Notes: a model not told the origin generated them from the letters alone. A stretch of DNA of 64,000 nucleotides from Epiperipatus broadwayi (GCA_028023455.1 JAQFVV010006231.1:6152036-6216035); one strand, 5' to 3'. Positions 10,561 through 24,480 are shown, counted from the stretch's first letter. Made by a program: numbers and translations.

Positions 10561-13500
10561 AGATCAATCAATATCTATTGTGACTTACTGGATGTAATAC
10601 TATAAAGTACACTATTGTAAATCTACATCTTTGTTTGATTGTAAATGTCACACAAATGGACATGACTTAGTAGAAATATTTATAATGAACTTGAGCACAA
10701 GATTTCTAAAAAAATACTTTATAGAAAACTTAATTGTGATATTTTTAAGAGATAGATCATACTTATGTTATAAAGAATATCTCAAAGGCACTTTTTTAAA
10801 TGTATATGGCTGGAAGTGCATTAGTTCAGATATAGCATTGCAGTCTTTCATATCACAGAAGTTAAAGACAGCATGACAAAATATTAAATAAGGAAAATAA
10901 TTGATGGTTATATCCTATGTGTGTATGTCACAGAATGGTTTGTATTTTATTATTAGATTATCATCAAATATAGAAAGAAGAAGGTAAATTTAATCCTTTA
11001 CACTGTTATTTCATATAACATTTAATTAATAATATAATATAAAATATTATATAACAGCAATAATTCCATATATTTACAATGATAATATAAAAAAGGTTTT
11101 TTGTGGCAAATATTTTGTCATCTTCTCAAAGTGATGGTAAACTATTTTAATGGTTCAATTTTTGTTACATATATAGTGGCATATATCATTTTTATCTAAA
11201 ACTAAAGAAAGAAAAACAGTACAAATATTTACAAATGTAGCAAGCAAAAATAAATTGTATCAATTAAACAATATGTAACAATTAGACAAAATGTCCAAAA
11301 ATATTCTATATAAAGATATATCACATTGAGAAGGGCACAAAATATTTGCTGAAAAAGCTTTTTTCTATTATTTTTATAATAAATTTATAGAATTATTGCT
11401 ATTTTATAAAGGTATTTTATATTTATTTAAAAATTATTATATTTTGTTATTGTTATTCATCTCTTCCTCTTGAAATTGGAATGAGCACACTCATTTGTTA
11501 ATGACTAGAATTACCAGAGATGGAATTCCTAGTTTTATTTGTTTTAATTTATAATTCTTGATTAATCTAGTTTATGACCATGAAATATTGGAAGCCTCTT
11601 TTTGAGAAATATATGTCAGAGACAGTGCATCAGAAATTCATAAAATTTTAATGGAAGGTACTGTCAAAAAAAATTCAACATTAGAAATGAAATACCCTTT
11701 GATAAATATGTCAAACAATCTATTGGGATGATAAAAAAATAGATCCTGGAAATATTTCCACTATTTGATCAATTTATATTTTGATATAATGAAATAAAAT
11801 AAATAAAGATCCTAATGTCAATGTTAACACATAAATTCTTAAAAAGAGCTCAAGATTTCAAAATTCAGAATAAATTGGGTGGAAAAATAGCACTAGTCTA
11901 TTACAAGTTGGCATGTTCTGAAATGGTATAAATATTAAGATTTTAAAGCAATACTGAAAATTTGTTGTTGGAAAACCAATAATAGTAGGTTGAAATAAAA
12001 TTGATGGTATTTTATTTTGTTTGAGATTGTAAGAAAACAAATGTTTATAAGAAATGTAGCTAAATGTTTTGAATTAAGAAGGATTGAAGTGATGAAAAGC
12101 ATGTTAATCAAAAGATTGTCTATTAAAAAATATGGGAAGATAAGGCAGAAGAATGAATATATATATATTAGGAGGTGATCTTAAAGGTACATGAACCAGA
12201 TGTATTACTCTTAGATGCCTATTTTTATTATAGTAGATACATAGTTCCTGATTATCACATTAGGATTTCAAAACAAAAATTCATAACGAATAGCAAGAAG
12301 AAAAAAATTGTAAAATATATAGAAATCTTTAAGATGTTAATGATATTTTCAAGAGAATGAAGAGATTGAAATAACACCATTCTTATGGGATAGGAAGCAA
12401 TCCAAATTTCAGTAGTAAAAAGTTAAGACATTTAGACATTAATATAAAATTATAAGGCAAAAGATAGATAAAATTCAAGAGAAAAATAATTAGGTTGTAT
12501 TGAAATATGGATTGTACTAATTTGTTAGTATATCCTGAGTATATTATCAGACATTTGTTTTGTTATTGTGGACCAGGTAAAATAAATCATAAATTGGTAG
12601 ATAATGCTGAGTAGTGATGGAATAACAGATATGAAAACAATTATAGATTAAATAATATAAAGGAAATAAAAAATGTTTTTTTTAAGTACATCAATGTAAA
12701 TTTATAAATACACTGCAGAAATAATTTTAGTAGATGACCCATGATATTAGAATGTCTTTCAGTATAAGGGAGAATAATTAAGAAGGCATCCCATTTGTGT
12801 CAGTATGTCATGACAGAATAAGTACACTACTTCACAAAGAATCAAAGTTGAGAATTTGACCAATTATATGCTCCTTTTTTGTCAGATTTAATAACAGTTT
12901 AGGTTTTGGGATAATTTCAAATAATTTTTAAAAATGAAATTACTTAAAGGCTAAAAATAATAGTTAATTTACAAGAAGTGGCTCTCTCATTTCCATTTCT
13001 TTTTAATGATTTTTTTTATATATTTAATCCCTTAATCCATTTAAATATGTTTGGTTTTTTAGAAGCAGATATTAAAATATCAAGGCAAACAATAATATCA
13101 TATATAACCTTGTAATTTTTCAAGTTTTTCTCGTCAATTTTAGAAATTGAGATACTACAAGTATTCACTTCATGGATCAAATTAATTCTATATACAAAAT
13201 TATTTGTGTTGTTTTTGTAATTCTTCACTAACTAAAGTTGCATGTATTAAATTAGATCAGATCAATTTTATTTAAAAAAACTCTTCTTGCCGTTCACAAT
13301 AATAAATTGTTCTAATAATGTAGTTTACATATACATTAGTATAATTTATTAATCTAATGACAAAAAATTGTGAAAGATTATCTTAAACTGAAAATACATC
13401 AAAGTTCAAAAAGAAAAAGTGACAAAGTAAGTCTTACTATCTTGGAGAAAAACTGTAAGTGTAAATGATCTTTCTGAGAGAATATTGGGATAAATATTGG

Positions 13501-13840
13501 TACTCTAATACAAACAGCTGTATTTTGATTTTTGATCTTGAAAAGCCCATCATTTCTTCTTAGATGCAATTTAGCCAAGTTTTTCTGACTGCAAAAATTT
13601 AAATAGACTTTAAATCTGAGTGTTTTCAAATATTGATGAATTCCGAGAAGAGATATCAGTTCCCCCTCCCAGTATAATCACTAGTTATGAGTCTTCTTGA
13701 CTGAATAAAGCTCTTTTTAAAAAAGTTATATGGAAAATGATCAGCGACTTTTCTTCAGCATGCAACTTACGCTTTCTTCTAAAGCAGCAGGCACTTTAAT
13801 GATTAATATTTCTATAGCAAAATTTTCATTACACAACTCT
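10561..13840. other. No gene recognised
   Basis: AT-rich sequence with short open frames (for example 10631-10876 and 11858-12040) that I do not recognise. The lexical texture at 11.85-12.7 kb (purine-rich plus strand) resembles an old decayed retroelement, but no motif survives well enough to assign it. No RNA gene is seen. Confidence 0.4.
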
Positions 13841-13843
13841 CAT

Positions 13844-13960
13844 AAACCAGTCCCTATCCTGCATGAGAATGATGTAGTGAAAATTACACTACAGGAATAT
13901 TATTCATTATTGGATAATCTCTAGTCTAATGACTAACTAATAAAAATTATTAATATTCTT
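13844..13960 (+). repeat. Direct repeat, copy A
   Basis: About 115 bp from AAACCAGTCCCTATC to AATAAAAATTATTA recurs at 14205-14320, 361 bp downstream and in the same orientation. Both copies contain the small palindrome GTAGTGAAAATTACACTAC. The sequence between the copies is not duplicated. Confidence 0.8.
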
Positions 13961-14204
13961 TCATTAAGTGATTTGTATCAAAGCTATGAAGGCAGCATGT
14001 TTGACATTTATCAATAAAACTGTAGTAATTTGCTATATATATATACTGAATAATGATAAAGCTAAATGTAAGAGATTACTATCTGGGCCAACTGATGAGT
14101 GCTGGTCAGCATGGAATGTGCATTTTTGGGATCATAGATCTTTTTTACATCTTAGATCATATGTTTATGATTACATCCTTCCACAAGGTTTTAAAAGTAG
14201 ATAA

Positions 14205-14320
14205 AAACCAGTACCTACTTTGCATGATGAGAGTGGCGTAGTGAAAATTACACTACAGAAATATTTTTCATTATTGGATAATCTTTAGTCTTTAATGACT
14301 GATTAATAAAAATTATTAGG
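14205..14320 (+). repeat. Direct repeat, copy B
   Basis: This is the second copy of the 13844-13960 repeat, about 85% alike by eye. The shared blocks are GTGAAAATTACACTACAG and TTCATTATTGGATAATCT. It lies just upstream of the LINE ruin at 14.76 kb and may be a short interspersed element. Confidence 0.8.
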
Positions 14321-14759
14321 AAGTCCTTTTTTTCTATACATTCTTGCCATTGCAAATGTTATTACTATGTAATTTATTCATATAATAAATGAGCATGGAT
14401 GGATTTTCTCATCAATACACAAATTCCAGCATGAGGAATTTTATGGCTTTTTATTTCTGAGTTAAGAACATTCTGGTATTTTGTTCAGTTACCTGATAAA
14501 TTTTAATTGAAATATCAAGTGAGTTTTCTTAAAGATGGGATGAATATGTGTGTGTGAATAATCTTTTTTTTAAATAAACATTTACAATTATGTCAGAAAA
14601 CTAAATTATGGTCCTTACTCCCACAATGCTGTAAAATTAGTCAAGGCAGTGGATGGCAGATGAAAATGAAAGATGCTTTGAATGAAGACCCAGGATTCTA
14701 TTCGATGGTGATTTTTTATTTAATCACCTAATTTTAGATCACTTTCAAGTGAAAGAAGT

Positions 14760-17440
14760 TTGCATGAATTGGAAGAATAGTTGTCTAATATTAAATGGGA
14801 TATTGTTAGATTTTATGAAGTTAGAAAAAAAGGTAAGGAGACAATTGATTTTAAAAATGGATATGTATTTTACTACAAAGACTCAAATATTGAAATCACA
14901 AGTGGAATGGGATTCCTTATAAAACAACATTCTGGAGGTTGTAAGATATCAGACAAGGTGACAAGTTAATTATTCAAGTTAATGGAAGATACCAAATGCA
15001 GATAATTCAGGTTTATATCCCAACAAATTCTTATTGTAGTGAAGAAATAGATAAATGCTTACATGGATATATAAAATGCTTTTGAACAAACCAAACAACA
15101 TTTTAAAATTGTCATGGGAGATTTTAGTGCTATAATTGTTAAATGGTTGAAACATGATAGTGCTATGGGTAAATTCAATTATGGTTGTAGAAATGAGAGA
15201 TACCACAGATTTGTGAAGTTGACGGTAAATTAAAAACTGTCTATTATGATTTTTATATATATATATAAATGCTAAATTCAAATGAAAGCATCCAAATGAA
15301 TGTACAGTAGAATTGGATTATATTTTGATCAAGGGATAATATGTATTTCAAGATTGTAATGGTTTATAATAGATTCATCAAAGAGAGTTGTTAATTGAGT
15401 AGTAAGCTATAAGATATAAGTGAATGCAAAACCAGAGAAATGAAAAGAATTAAGAAGGTCAGTATTATCTGGTGACATTCCTAATCTCCAAAAACATTCA
15501 AGTGAATTTGAATTAGCACTTACAAATCATTTAAACATTGAAGATGGGTCAGATTTGACTTAAATCAATAAGAAGATAACTAATACTCTATTAAGAATTG
15601 CAAGAAAGATAGTCATTAGAAAAAGAAAAAGCAATTTATCAGTGAATTTTCTGTTGAGATAAAAAATGTATATAGAAGAAAAAAAAATGCAAATGTTTAA
15701 AAATGATCTTTTAACAGTAAATGAATATCTAGTGTTTTATAAAATGATACAAATAAGAATTAATTATAAAAAAATTAGAATTGTGTATTATCAAGGACAA
15801 CCTTAAAAAAAATAAAAGTTTTAAAATTGGAAAATTGCAACATGATAATGGAAAGAAAGTTAATTCTACAATAAGAAGGATGGAACTTTTGGTAAAAAGA
15901 AAGCTAACATAAAATGTGTGAAAGAATTCTATAAAAAACTATAAAGTAATAAAAAACACAATAAAATATCTACTAGTTATTACATTTTCAGAATTGTCTA
16001 GCACTTTAAATGAAGAAATATGATATACAATTAAATACATTAAGAGTTAAAAGCTCTAGAAACTAGTGGAATTATTATTGATATCTTAAAAGAATCAAGT
16101 GAAGAAAGAGAAAATTATTAGCAAAGTTATATACCAAATGTTTAAATGATAAGTATATATTCGATGATTGGAAGAATGCAGTAGTACTATTGATATTTAA
16201 GAAAGGTGATTTAAAAAAGTATTACAAATTACAAACTTATCAATCTTCTATCAGTTCTATACAAAATCTTTACCATGATAATTATAAGTCATCTCTAATG
16301 AATTTTGGATTCTAACTAACCAAAAAATAAATAAAAAAAAGTTAGATTTAAAAATGGTTTTAACACAATGGACTACATCCACCTATCAAGAGATGTTATA
16401 GAAAGGTAGAAAGTTTTAATAAATATAAGTTGCTATTATTTCTTGAATTTGTAAATTATGAAAAAATATAAACATTTCTATGGTGATCAAATCACTGAAT
16501 TATCAAGATTTAGACCCAAATTATTCTCATATTTTGATATTTATCAAAATGCAATTATAGTCATTAGATTACACTGTGATAGGTGATTCTACTTCTCCAA
16601 AAATTTTTAGAGCAATTTTACAAGAAACACTTTGCAGATTTAAATGGAAAGTTAAGAGAATAAAAGAATTAGGAGATTATTTAAATTATCTAGATTTTGG
16701 AAATGATATGGTTATTTTTGCAAATAATGCTCCAGAATTTCAGAAAATGTGACAAGAGTTATCAGATGAAAATAAGAAAGTAGGATCAAAGAGAATACTA
16801 AAAAGATTAAAATAATGCTTAATAGATTTTTTCAGAAGAAAATAAAGATTGATAGTTATGAACTACAAGAAATATCTTGGTTATATTATTAACACAGATG
16901 GAAACATAGTGGATATAATTAATCATAGAATTAGATGTCGAATGATTGCTTTTAGTATAAATAACTTAATGTTGGAGGAAATATATCTAAAGGTTTGAAA
17001 AGAGAAATTTTTAATAGATCTGTTTACTAGTTCTTATTTATAGATCTAAGACTTGGACACTTAACAAAAGACAATTCACTTCAGAGCATACACTGAAGTA
17101 TAGTGAGCTATATGTTAAGAATAACAAGAAGAGATTGAAAATGAAATACATGGCTGAGAGATCACAGGTATCACTCACATTTTAGAGAAAATTAAGAGAC
17201 TGAAATGAAGCTGAGTTGTACACATTGCTAGAAGAAATGATAATAGATAGACAGGTGATGTTTTGAATAGATTTTCAAGAGATTATAAAAGAACTGGAAG
17301 ATATTGAAAGATGTATGAATAAAATAATGAAATTTACTGGTGCATTATTAAATAAAGAAGTTAAAGATTGGAATACATAGATAAAACTTGGAGATATATT
17401 CATTACAGTGGATAGATACTAGATGAATATGATAATTTGT
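14760..17440 (+). pseudogene. RTE-like LINE, heavily decayed
   Basis: Broken frames give the order expected of an APE-RT LINE protein. At the N-terminal end, apurinic-like endonuclease traces include GMGFLI (about 14906), MGDFSA (15113-15130) and NYGCRNERY (15177-15203), which correspond to conserved GDFNA and GTRNERG blocks. RT traces follow, with FNTMDYIHL (about 16358) and a degenerate catalytic block FGND...IFANN at about 16695-16728 where FADD is expected. The C-terminal tail has HIARRNDNR at 17221-17247, a hallmark of this LINE group. Dozens of stops and frameshifts show great age. It lies upstream of the GARI exon and can have no present coding role. Confidence 0.85.
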
Positions 17441-20087
17441 ATGTATATTAAATTTGTCTAATGCATATAATAAATATCTGTAACCTTCAGATCTCTGGTG
17501 CACTCTTCTTAAACTTGTTGTAAATCGTAATCTTTTATTCAGTATAAAGTTTGACAGAACATTATCTGCAATGAAAAAACTAGAATGTTTAGATACTAGA
17601 TCTCCTAAGGAATAAAAGTTCTCCTTGAACTATGCATAATAAGAAGAAATTGGTTTAATATCTTTTTTACTGTTTTAATAGCTTATGAGAGGATTTCCCA
17701 TTCTGTCTTGTGCTTAATATTTTTATACACAATGTATATATTTCTTAAGTGTGAGATAGAAATATTCCATTGCTTGTTTTAATGTTGATAGCGATCATTC
17801 CAACTTAGCGTAAAGAAAAAAAACCAATGTTATTAAAATATAAACAAATGCTATTAAATTATAAAAATATTAAAATGTAAAACAAATGCTATTAAAGATT
17901 TATAAGTAAATAACCTGAACAGAGATTTACCCAATTGTGCTAAATATTTCTATACTATTACATCATCCTCACAAGTAAAAAAAAATCTGTTTATACAGTA
18001 TTATATAATGTCGAATATTGAATCAATGCATATACATTTATTGCTTCATAATATCTCATGACTTTCCATAAAATTTCTTTCGAAAATAAATGTGTGAGTT
18101 GTTTTATTTATATTTTATTATAAACAAATAATTAGCTAATAAATATAAATATATTTCAATTCTAACGTAGTGCGTGACAGCATTTTAATACGGATAGATT
18201 TTTTTTTGTAATATGAATAATATTTAATAACGATATCTAATTGATAATTAAATTAACGAGTCGTTTTCGCCGATTTAAAAGTAAGGTGTTGCATAGAATT
18301 TTTCATCTGAGTTTTATATATATCTTAGCCCTAATATGTATTTTCTACGTTAACATTTTCTTACTTATCTTCCTTTTAATTATGGAGTTATTTATTGTAA
18401 AATTTAGATAAAGGTAATATTGCTTTTGTTTTTTTTTAATTTGATGATTTGTTTCTTCACGTTATTATTAAAAGATTCTAGAATAGTTCTTGGCATGGTA
18501 AATATATATATACCAGATCGATGATTTGAATATTTCTGCCGCTCGCAATCTGTCATAGATTCCAATTCAGATGGTACTGTCTGAATTGGTAATAATTTTG
18601 TATATATATAAAAGCATTGCCTTTTATAGATACAATACACTAAGGTGCATTAAATCCTCATTTTCTGTGGGAAACTGCAGAAGCAGCAGCTATGCTAGTC
18701 CATATATATATATGGCTAATGAAAACTGTTGAGATCCAGAAAAGTTTTTTTTTTAAAAAAAGTTCAGGTCTCTAAGGTGTACAGCTTAAAAAGAACTGAT
18801 CATGTTCAGTGAGTTTTTGATCGTATTCTTTAATCATAATAATGAAATACCAAAACCTCATTGGTGAATTAGATATTTATTTAGCTTACCAAACAGTTTT
18901 TGATTTTGGCTTTCTAGAATAATAAAATGAAGGAGAGCTAAAAATTTTTGCATCTTAGATAATTTGCTGGCATAACTTATTTCTCACTTACTGTAGTTTT
19001 TTATTCCCATCAAGATTAACAGCTTTATACTATTATTTACATTATGATCAGCATCTTCAATAGCAAGAATTATGAGTGTAGACATATTATTCAAAGAAGC
19101 ACAATTGATTTTTTTTCAAATAGCACAATCCTTTTAATAAAACAAAAACGTTTCAAAATCATTACTTTTATATTATAATGTTATAAATCTCATATTATCA
19201 CATTTAAAATAGTTAATAAATAAAAATCTTTAAAACACTTTTATTTACAGCCTAGCTGTCATATTCACAAGATAATTAAAAATTAATAATAGATGATTTT
19301 GTGTTAAAAAAATTGAGTTATTTTAAAATAAAAATTGAATATACCCCATATTTTATAAGAGTCATAGATTTGACATCAATACTTTCTATGTGTGAAAACT
19401 GGAAATATCACAACTTCCTAAGTATTTTTATAAATAAAAAGTTTCTTCTACAAAGAATTATATCTAATAATTGGAAGATTTTAACACTTTTAAATGAAAA
19501 TATTAATTTGGTGGTATTTTTCCATGTATATTTTAGACGAATTTCAGTTATGCAACCAGACAAACAAACATTTAAAATGGTGACATTTCAAACTGACATC
19601 ACATCATCTAGTATTAATATTTATCTAACCTTTAAATCAAAAGTGGAAAATACTAATACTGATGTCTAATCTACAATCCTTATGAAACTTAGGTTAGTTA
19701 AATAGAAATGATTCAAACTTTTGGTTTAAAGATGATCATACAAATATCATTATTAGATGTCATGATTTCATTTTGCAATGCCAGTTTTTAATTGTTTGTT
19801 TGTCTGTTTATCCCTTAAACTGAAATATATTTTTAAATATATAGAAAAATCCTATTAAATTATCAATAATTACATCAAAGTATCCATAAAAATCTAATTA
19901 TGTGTATAAATTGGTAGATAAATAGATTACCAGATTATCATACACAATAAAATTGCTTTCAGGGAAATGTTAAAGCAATTGTAAAACAATAATATTACTA
20001 GTGATTATTTAAATAATTAATAACATTAAAAAATGTAACTTTTTGCAATAATTATAATCATTTTTATCATCATATTTTTTTTTACAG
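17441..20087 (+). other. Upstream region of the GARI-like gene; no ORF
   Basis: No protein is recognisable. A CpG-richer patch lies at about 18160-18360 (at least nine CpG in 200 bases, in otherwise CpG-poor DNA). It is followed at 18281 by a donor-like GTAAGG, so a 5' untranslated exon could sit here. A small hairpin, CCAATTCAGA/TCTGAATTGG, lies at about 18561-18588. An acceptor-like polypyrimidine tract ends in TTTACAG at 20087, directly before the coding exon. The first exon and promoter are inference only. Confidence 0.35.
18160..18360 (+). promoter_or_regulatory. CpG-richer patch, possible promoter
   Basis: CpG dinucleotides cluster here (AACGTAG, GTGCGTG, TACGGA, AACGAT, AACGAG, TCGTTTTCGCCG, CTACGTT), while flanking kilobases have very few. 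In animals with methylated genomes, such patches often mark unmethylated promoters. The distance to the coding exon (about 1.8 kb) is compatible with an upstream non-coding exon. Confidence 0.25.
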
Positions 20088-20088
20088 G

Positions 20089-21289
20089 ATGTCCAAATTG
20101 CAAAGGTTAATTTGGAGTGACGAATATTATGAATTCCGAGACTTTATTAAACTAGAAAGCCCTTTTGTACATATAACTGAAAATGGTTTGGGAATAAAAC
20201 AGTTACATATGGGAGTCACTAATAAGTTGATTATTTTTGGTGTTTATAATCATAATAATATTTGTTCTTCTGTGTACATCAATGATGATGAAGAAGAATT
20301 AGAAAATTTTGAACTTCTACGTATCTTACCACTGAATGTTGTAAAATTATTTATTCATAACACAAATACTTGCACTTTAAAATTAGTAATTTGTGATAAA
20401 GAAATTATGTATTTAGAAATGCAAGAAAGATTCAATCGAGTCATTATATGGCAAAAATGGTGTCAACTCATTGAAGATATTTTTGAAATTACAAATAATA
20501 ATAATGAAGATAAAAACAATTACGAATGCAGATATATGAATAGATATATTTCCAGATATCAAGATAAAAACATGAATAATAGTTTGTATCGCAGTCTCAT
20601 CAGTACCATAAAAATAAAAGAAATTGAAATTGAAAAAATTAAGAAATTAGAAAATAGTTTAATAAATTATAATGACCATATTAATATAATGAGATCTAAA
20701 GAAAACTGTCAAATAGAGGATTTAAAAGATGTTAAAAAGCATGAAGTTATTGAAATAACTGAAGGTGAAAACCACAGAGAAAAATCAAGTGATAATTTTT
20801 TAAAAGATAAATATATTTGTTCTAACATTGATAATGAGATTGAAATTAATAATATAATTATAAGTGAAAGCAATTTGTTAAAAGAAGATCAAAATTCTGC
20901 TGTCCATAATCAAATTTATTCTAAATCTGAAAATATTGTATGTGACTTTAAATGCAGTAAGTATGAATTTGAAAATAGTCAAATGAATACAGATTTAACA
21001 AGATTTCCAAACCAGAATAACTTTGATTATCCAAAAGATGTTTGCTTAAGAATTGATGAAAAATTCTGTGGCCTTAAAGCAAAAAGAGATAAGCTAAAAG
21101 ATTCTGTATTAAAGTTTCCACTTAAATTCTGTCTTTCGGATAGCTATGAAATGGGTCTTCTAAGCAGTGATAAATTCCTGCCATCTTTACGAAATACAAA
21201 ATCTTTGCCATGTGTTCTTGGTGGAGTTCCAGAATTTATTTGTTCACTGAAAGGACTTGATATTATCAAAATTACTTCAATTGTTCCAG
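20089..21289 (+). CDS. GARI/FAM71-like Rab2-interactor protein, coding exon 1
   Basis: This exon encodes 400 residues. Residues about 22-130 match the GARI (FAM71, DUF3699) domain: ESPFVHITENG, then the signature ENFELLRILPLNVVKLFIHN at about 72-91, TLKLVICDKEIMYLE and WQKWCQLIEDIF. Known family members bind GTP-loaded Rab2 at the Golgi and act mainly in germ cells, for example in acrosome formation. That function is inferred here, not shown. The rest is Lys/Glu/Asn-rich and probably disordered, with a hydrophobic motif VLGGVPEFICSL near 374-385. The start ATG lies one base after an acceptor (TTTACAG, 20081-20087). The exon ends at a donor, CCAG/GTAAAT, at 21289/21290 in phase 1. Reading through the donor gives a stop at 21298 and an AATAAA at 21336, so a short intron-retained form is possible. 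Confidence 0.82.
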
Positions 21290-22357
21290 GTAAATATTAA
21301 TATTTATTTATTTTAATTACTTATTAATATTGTAAAATAAAGTATAGTTAAATTATATGTGGAAAAAGTAATTAACAGAATTTATTAAATTTCTGAATCA
21401 AAATTTAACCTGCCACTTCTAAAGTTTGAATGTCACATGATCTCCCAAGCAATTAACCATTCTACTGATTTATAATATTTTTATAACAAAATATTTTGTA
21501 ATTGTTGCAATTTTAAATATTTTATATCAATAATTCAACATTTCTTTTAAAAAAATTATACTCTAATAATTGTTTTTTACATATATTAGTTTTCAATAAT
21601 ACAACCCATAATAAATACAAAAAATTAATTATACAATTGTATATGAAGAGTTTTTTGTTTTTAAAAATATTTATATATATTTCTGCAAAGATTTTTACTA
21701 CTTATTTCATCTCTTATATATACATACATATACTATATATTAATATCAAATCTTTTTATATTGAATTTTTTGTTGAAGTAGATAAAATGTCTAGGCATTA
21801 CCCAAACAATAATATTTTACAATGAAATATAAAAGATTTACTAAAATTTATGATATAGCTTTCATTATTAAAATGCTAAAATAAATAAAGTTAGGATAAT
21901 GTCAGACAATGGAAACTATTACAAGTAATGATTAAGAGTTACCAGTTGGTCATAATAGCTGTTGCCTTACCTTCAAGCATGTTTCTACTATAATCGAGTG
22001 AATTTATTAATATTTACAATATTATAATTTGTAGCTGATTTGAACTTTGCTTTAAGCCATTCCACTATTCTGCCATAATGTTTAAGCATTTGTGCTAGAT
22101 TGTTGCAAGATTATTTTGCATTTAAAATGGCTTTTGTCTTGGAATTGGTATTTATAGGAAATAAGCTTTATTCATTACACTAAACTAGTTAAATGATTCA
22201 ACAGGCAGCTGTAGATCAGGGTTGTAAGCCATGAAACAGTGATACTGCATGGTGCTGATTGGCTGATATTTTAGTATCATGTCAAAATTGGTGTTCTTCT
22301 TATGGTGATTGAATTGACAGGATTATTAAGTATTCTTTGAGCAGTTAATATATATAT
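21290..22357 (+). other. Start of intron 1, no gene
   Basis: AT-rich intronic sequence with no recognised coding or repeat structure apart from simple A/T tracts. A slightly richer stretch at 21900-22330 has no match I can name. Confidence 0.4.
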
Positions 22358-22480
22358 AAACACACCAAATACACTAGAATAATTCTACAAAAATAAAAAT
22401 ACCTATATAAAATTTTAAAAACAATTTCTTTGCTATAGCCAGCTTATGGCCTTTTCCACCATTTTGAGTAGCAATACAAT
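22358..22480 (-). repeat. Inverted terminal copy of PLE 3
   Basis: The reverse complement of this segment matches 24728-24845, sharing GCATAAGCTGGCTATAGCAAA-like and TTTATATAGG(T/C)ATTTTTA blocks. PLEs often carry an inverted, truncated copy of their terminal region at the 5' end, and here it sits about 30 bp before the truncated coding fragment. Confidence 0.8.
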
Positions 22481-22508
22481 GTAATACAAATGTAATATAT
22501 ATTAAGTG

Positions 22509-22617
22509 GTATGTCATTGTGGATATAGTTATATCAGTGAGACTAAATGTACATTAAAAAAGAAAGTTTGGGAGCATCAATTATTATATAATAAGTTACA
22601 TTGTTCTGTGAATATAT
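22509..22617 (+). pseudogene. PLE 3: GIY-YIG nuclease fragment, part 1
   Basis: One frame reads VCHCGYSYISETK, KKKVWEHQLLYNK and LHCSVNI, the GIY-YIG nuclease core of a Penelope-like element (GY..YIGET..R consensus, with YISET here). There is no upstream RT domain, so the copy is 5'-truncated. The frame is cut at 22618 by a 1.86-kb insertion and resumes at 24481. Confidence 0.8.
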
Positions 22618-24480
22618 TGTACTGGGTTCGAATATGCGTCCTCAAAACATCGGTCTCTTAGGCAGAGAAGAACATACTCAGAGAGTATGTATGCCCAAAC
22701 AATAGCTATAAAATATATAACTAGCATTACATTTCCAGGACATAGCTTCTTCTTGGCTGTTGAGTTCAACACCACGTCCAAAGCACTTTTTTTGTTTGTG
22801 TATAAACGCAGGCGCCAGCTATCTATTCAAAAAGAATAAACAATGCACTTTGAACAGTGGCCACTAACCCAATGCCTAAATATCCATGACTAGCTCAACT
22901 GTTTGTAATCACTAATAGATTATACATAATTAGTGGTTAAAAGAATTGATAAAAGAATTGTAAAAGGAATTTATAAAAGAGATTGATAAAAAGAATTGAC
23001 CGACAAATAGAGTTTAATTTTAAAGACAATTTATTAACTAACATTAATTTACTAAATTTAAACATCTTTATAATTTAATATAATACACACACATTTCAAA
23101 TTAATATTTCTAAATTAGTTTAAATATTCTTGTAGATTTTAATAATAGAACACTGGTATTTATCTAATTTAACTAATAACACTGATATAATAATCACGCA
23201 CATATTAACTCATATAGCATTCACAAATATAATAATAAAGCATTAATAGCATTTGAAACTTAAACACACATATCAATAGTTCATTTTATGTATGATATAG
23301 AGTCCATATAATTAGACTCTTGGAGGATTCGCATGAATTAATGCAATGCAATGGCTATTACAATATAAACGAAAATAAGCAAATGTTTTATCTAGGATTT
23401 TTAATGTAGACGTAGAATTTTTTCTCTTTGGTGGCTGCTTTCGGTGAGAATATTTCCATTACAAATGCTTCCAGCCGGCTGGGACATTTCCTTGATGAGT
23501 TTCCTTATTATTCACGATCATTACTATTGGAAACAATTAGATATTGATGGAGATTTCCAAGTTGTTACGCTGACATTATTTCATGGGCAGATCTTGCTGT
23601 TTTCATCGGACTTTAGGCTGTGGAGAAACGCGAGTTCCCAAAAGCTGCTCAACACTGCATTTTTTGTTTCTAGATACAATTAACTTAACTGATTGAAATT
23701 AACTGACTCAATTGATTTGTGAACTGAACTGAACTATTGTCTCAACTGATTCTCCGATAAACTATTCAGTATTTATACCGACGACGTGTTGTCCCTTTAA
23801 TATCCTCCGGCAAATATCTGTTGTCGAAATTCTTTAGCAATTAATCCTTTGACAACGTGTTTTGGAAGATTACTTAATTAGTAATAGCCATGCAAAACAT
23901 ATTGTTTTATATTTTAATTAATATCTAATCCTTTGGAGACAAGCTTTTTAATCCTGCAGTTTTATATTTTAATTAATAGCCATTGCCGTGTTTTTTTAAT
24001 GATAATCTTCTTTAACTTTCATTTGTTTATAATAACATCTATTACGCTTACATTTATTCTATTATTGACAATCGCACATATATACGCACATATATAACTA
24101 GTTTTAAGATTACTTTTCTTTAATTCAAATGAAAAGATATTTGTATATATTTTTTTTTAAAAACTTTAAATTATTTATATTTTATGAATACTAATAAGAA
24201 AACTCTTTACTTCCTTTAGATTAATTTTTCTAACGAAACACCCCTCTCCCCTTCTGATTAATTAATTGTAGCCTTTTATTTCAAAAACTAACGGTGGAAA
24301 ACTATTTGATTCATATCTTTTTCGAAAACAAACTGTAATAAACTCTTAAACTTTTAATTTTACTTTTGACAGCAAACTGATTTTGTTTACTTAAAGAAAC
24401 CTTTTAGATTTTTATAACTTATTTATTATTTAATAATTTTTTAGGCAAAATCATCATGTTCCAATTTCAATATTGGTACA
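22618..24480 (+). mobile_element. TG...CA insertion (solo-LTR-like), TGTACC-headed family
   Basis: The insertion starts TGTACTGGG and ends TTGGTACA. It is flanked on both sides by ATAT (22614-22617 and 24481-24484), a 4-bp target duplication. The TG...CA ends and short inverted tips are typical of LTRs. Removing it rejoins the PLE nuclease sequence. It contains no protein I recognise. The part at 23.4-23.8 kb is GC-richer, and short phrases around AACTGACT...GAACT near 23700 resemble 33520-33570 in the copy at 31.38 kb. A solo LTR or short non-autonomous LTR element is the likeliest reading. Confidence 0.65.

Noticed and set aside
19301-19669. 122-codon ORF upstream of the GARI exon, considered as an additional exon
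   Set aside because: No similarity to GARI proteins, no splice signals in matching phase to 20089, composition like random AT-rich DNA.
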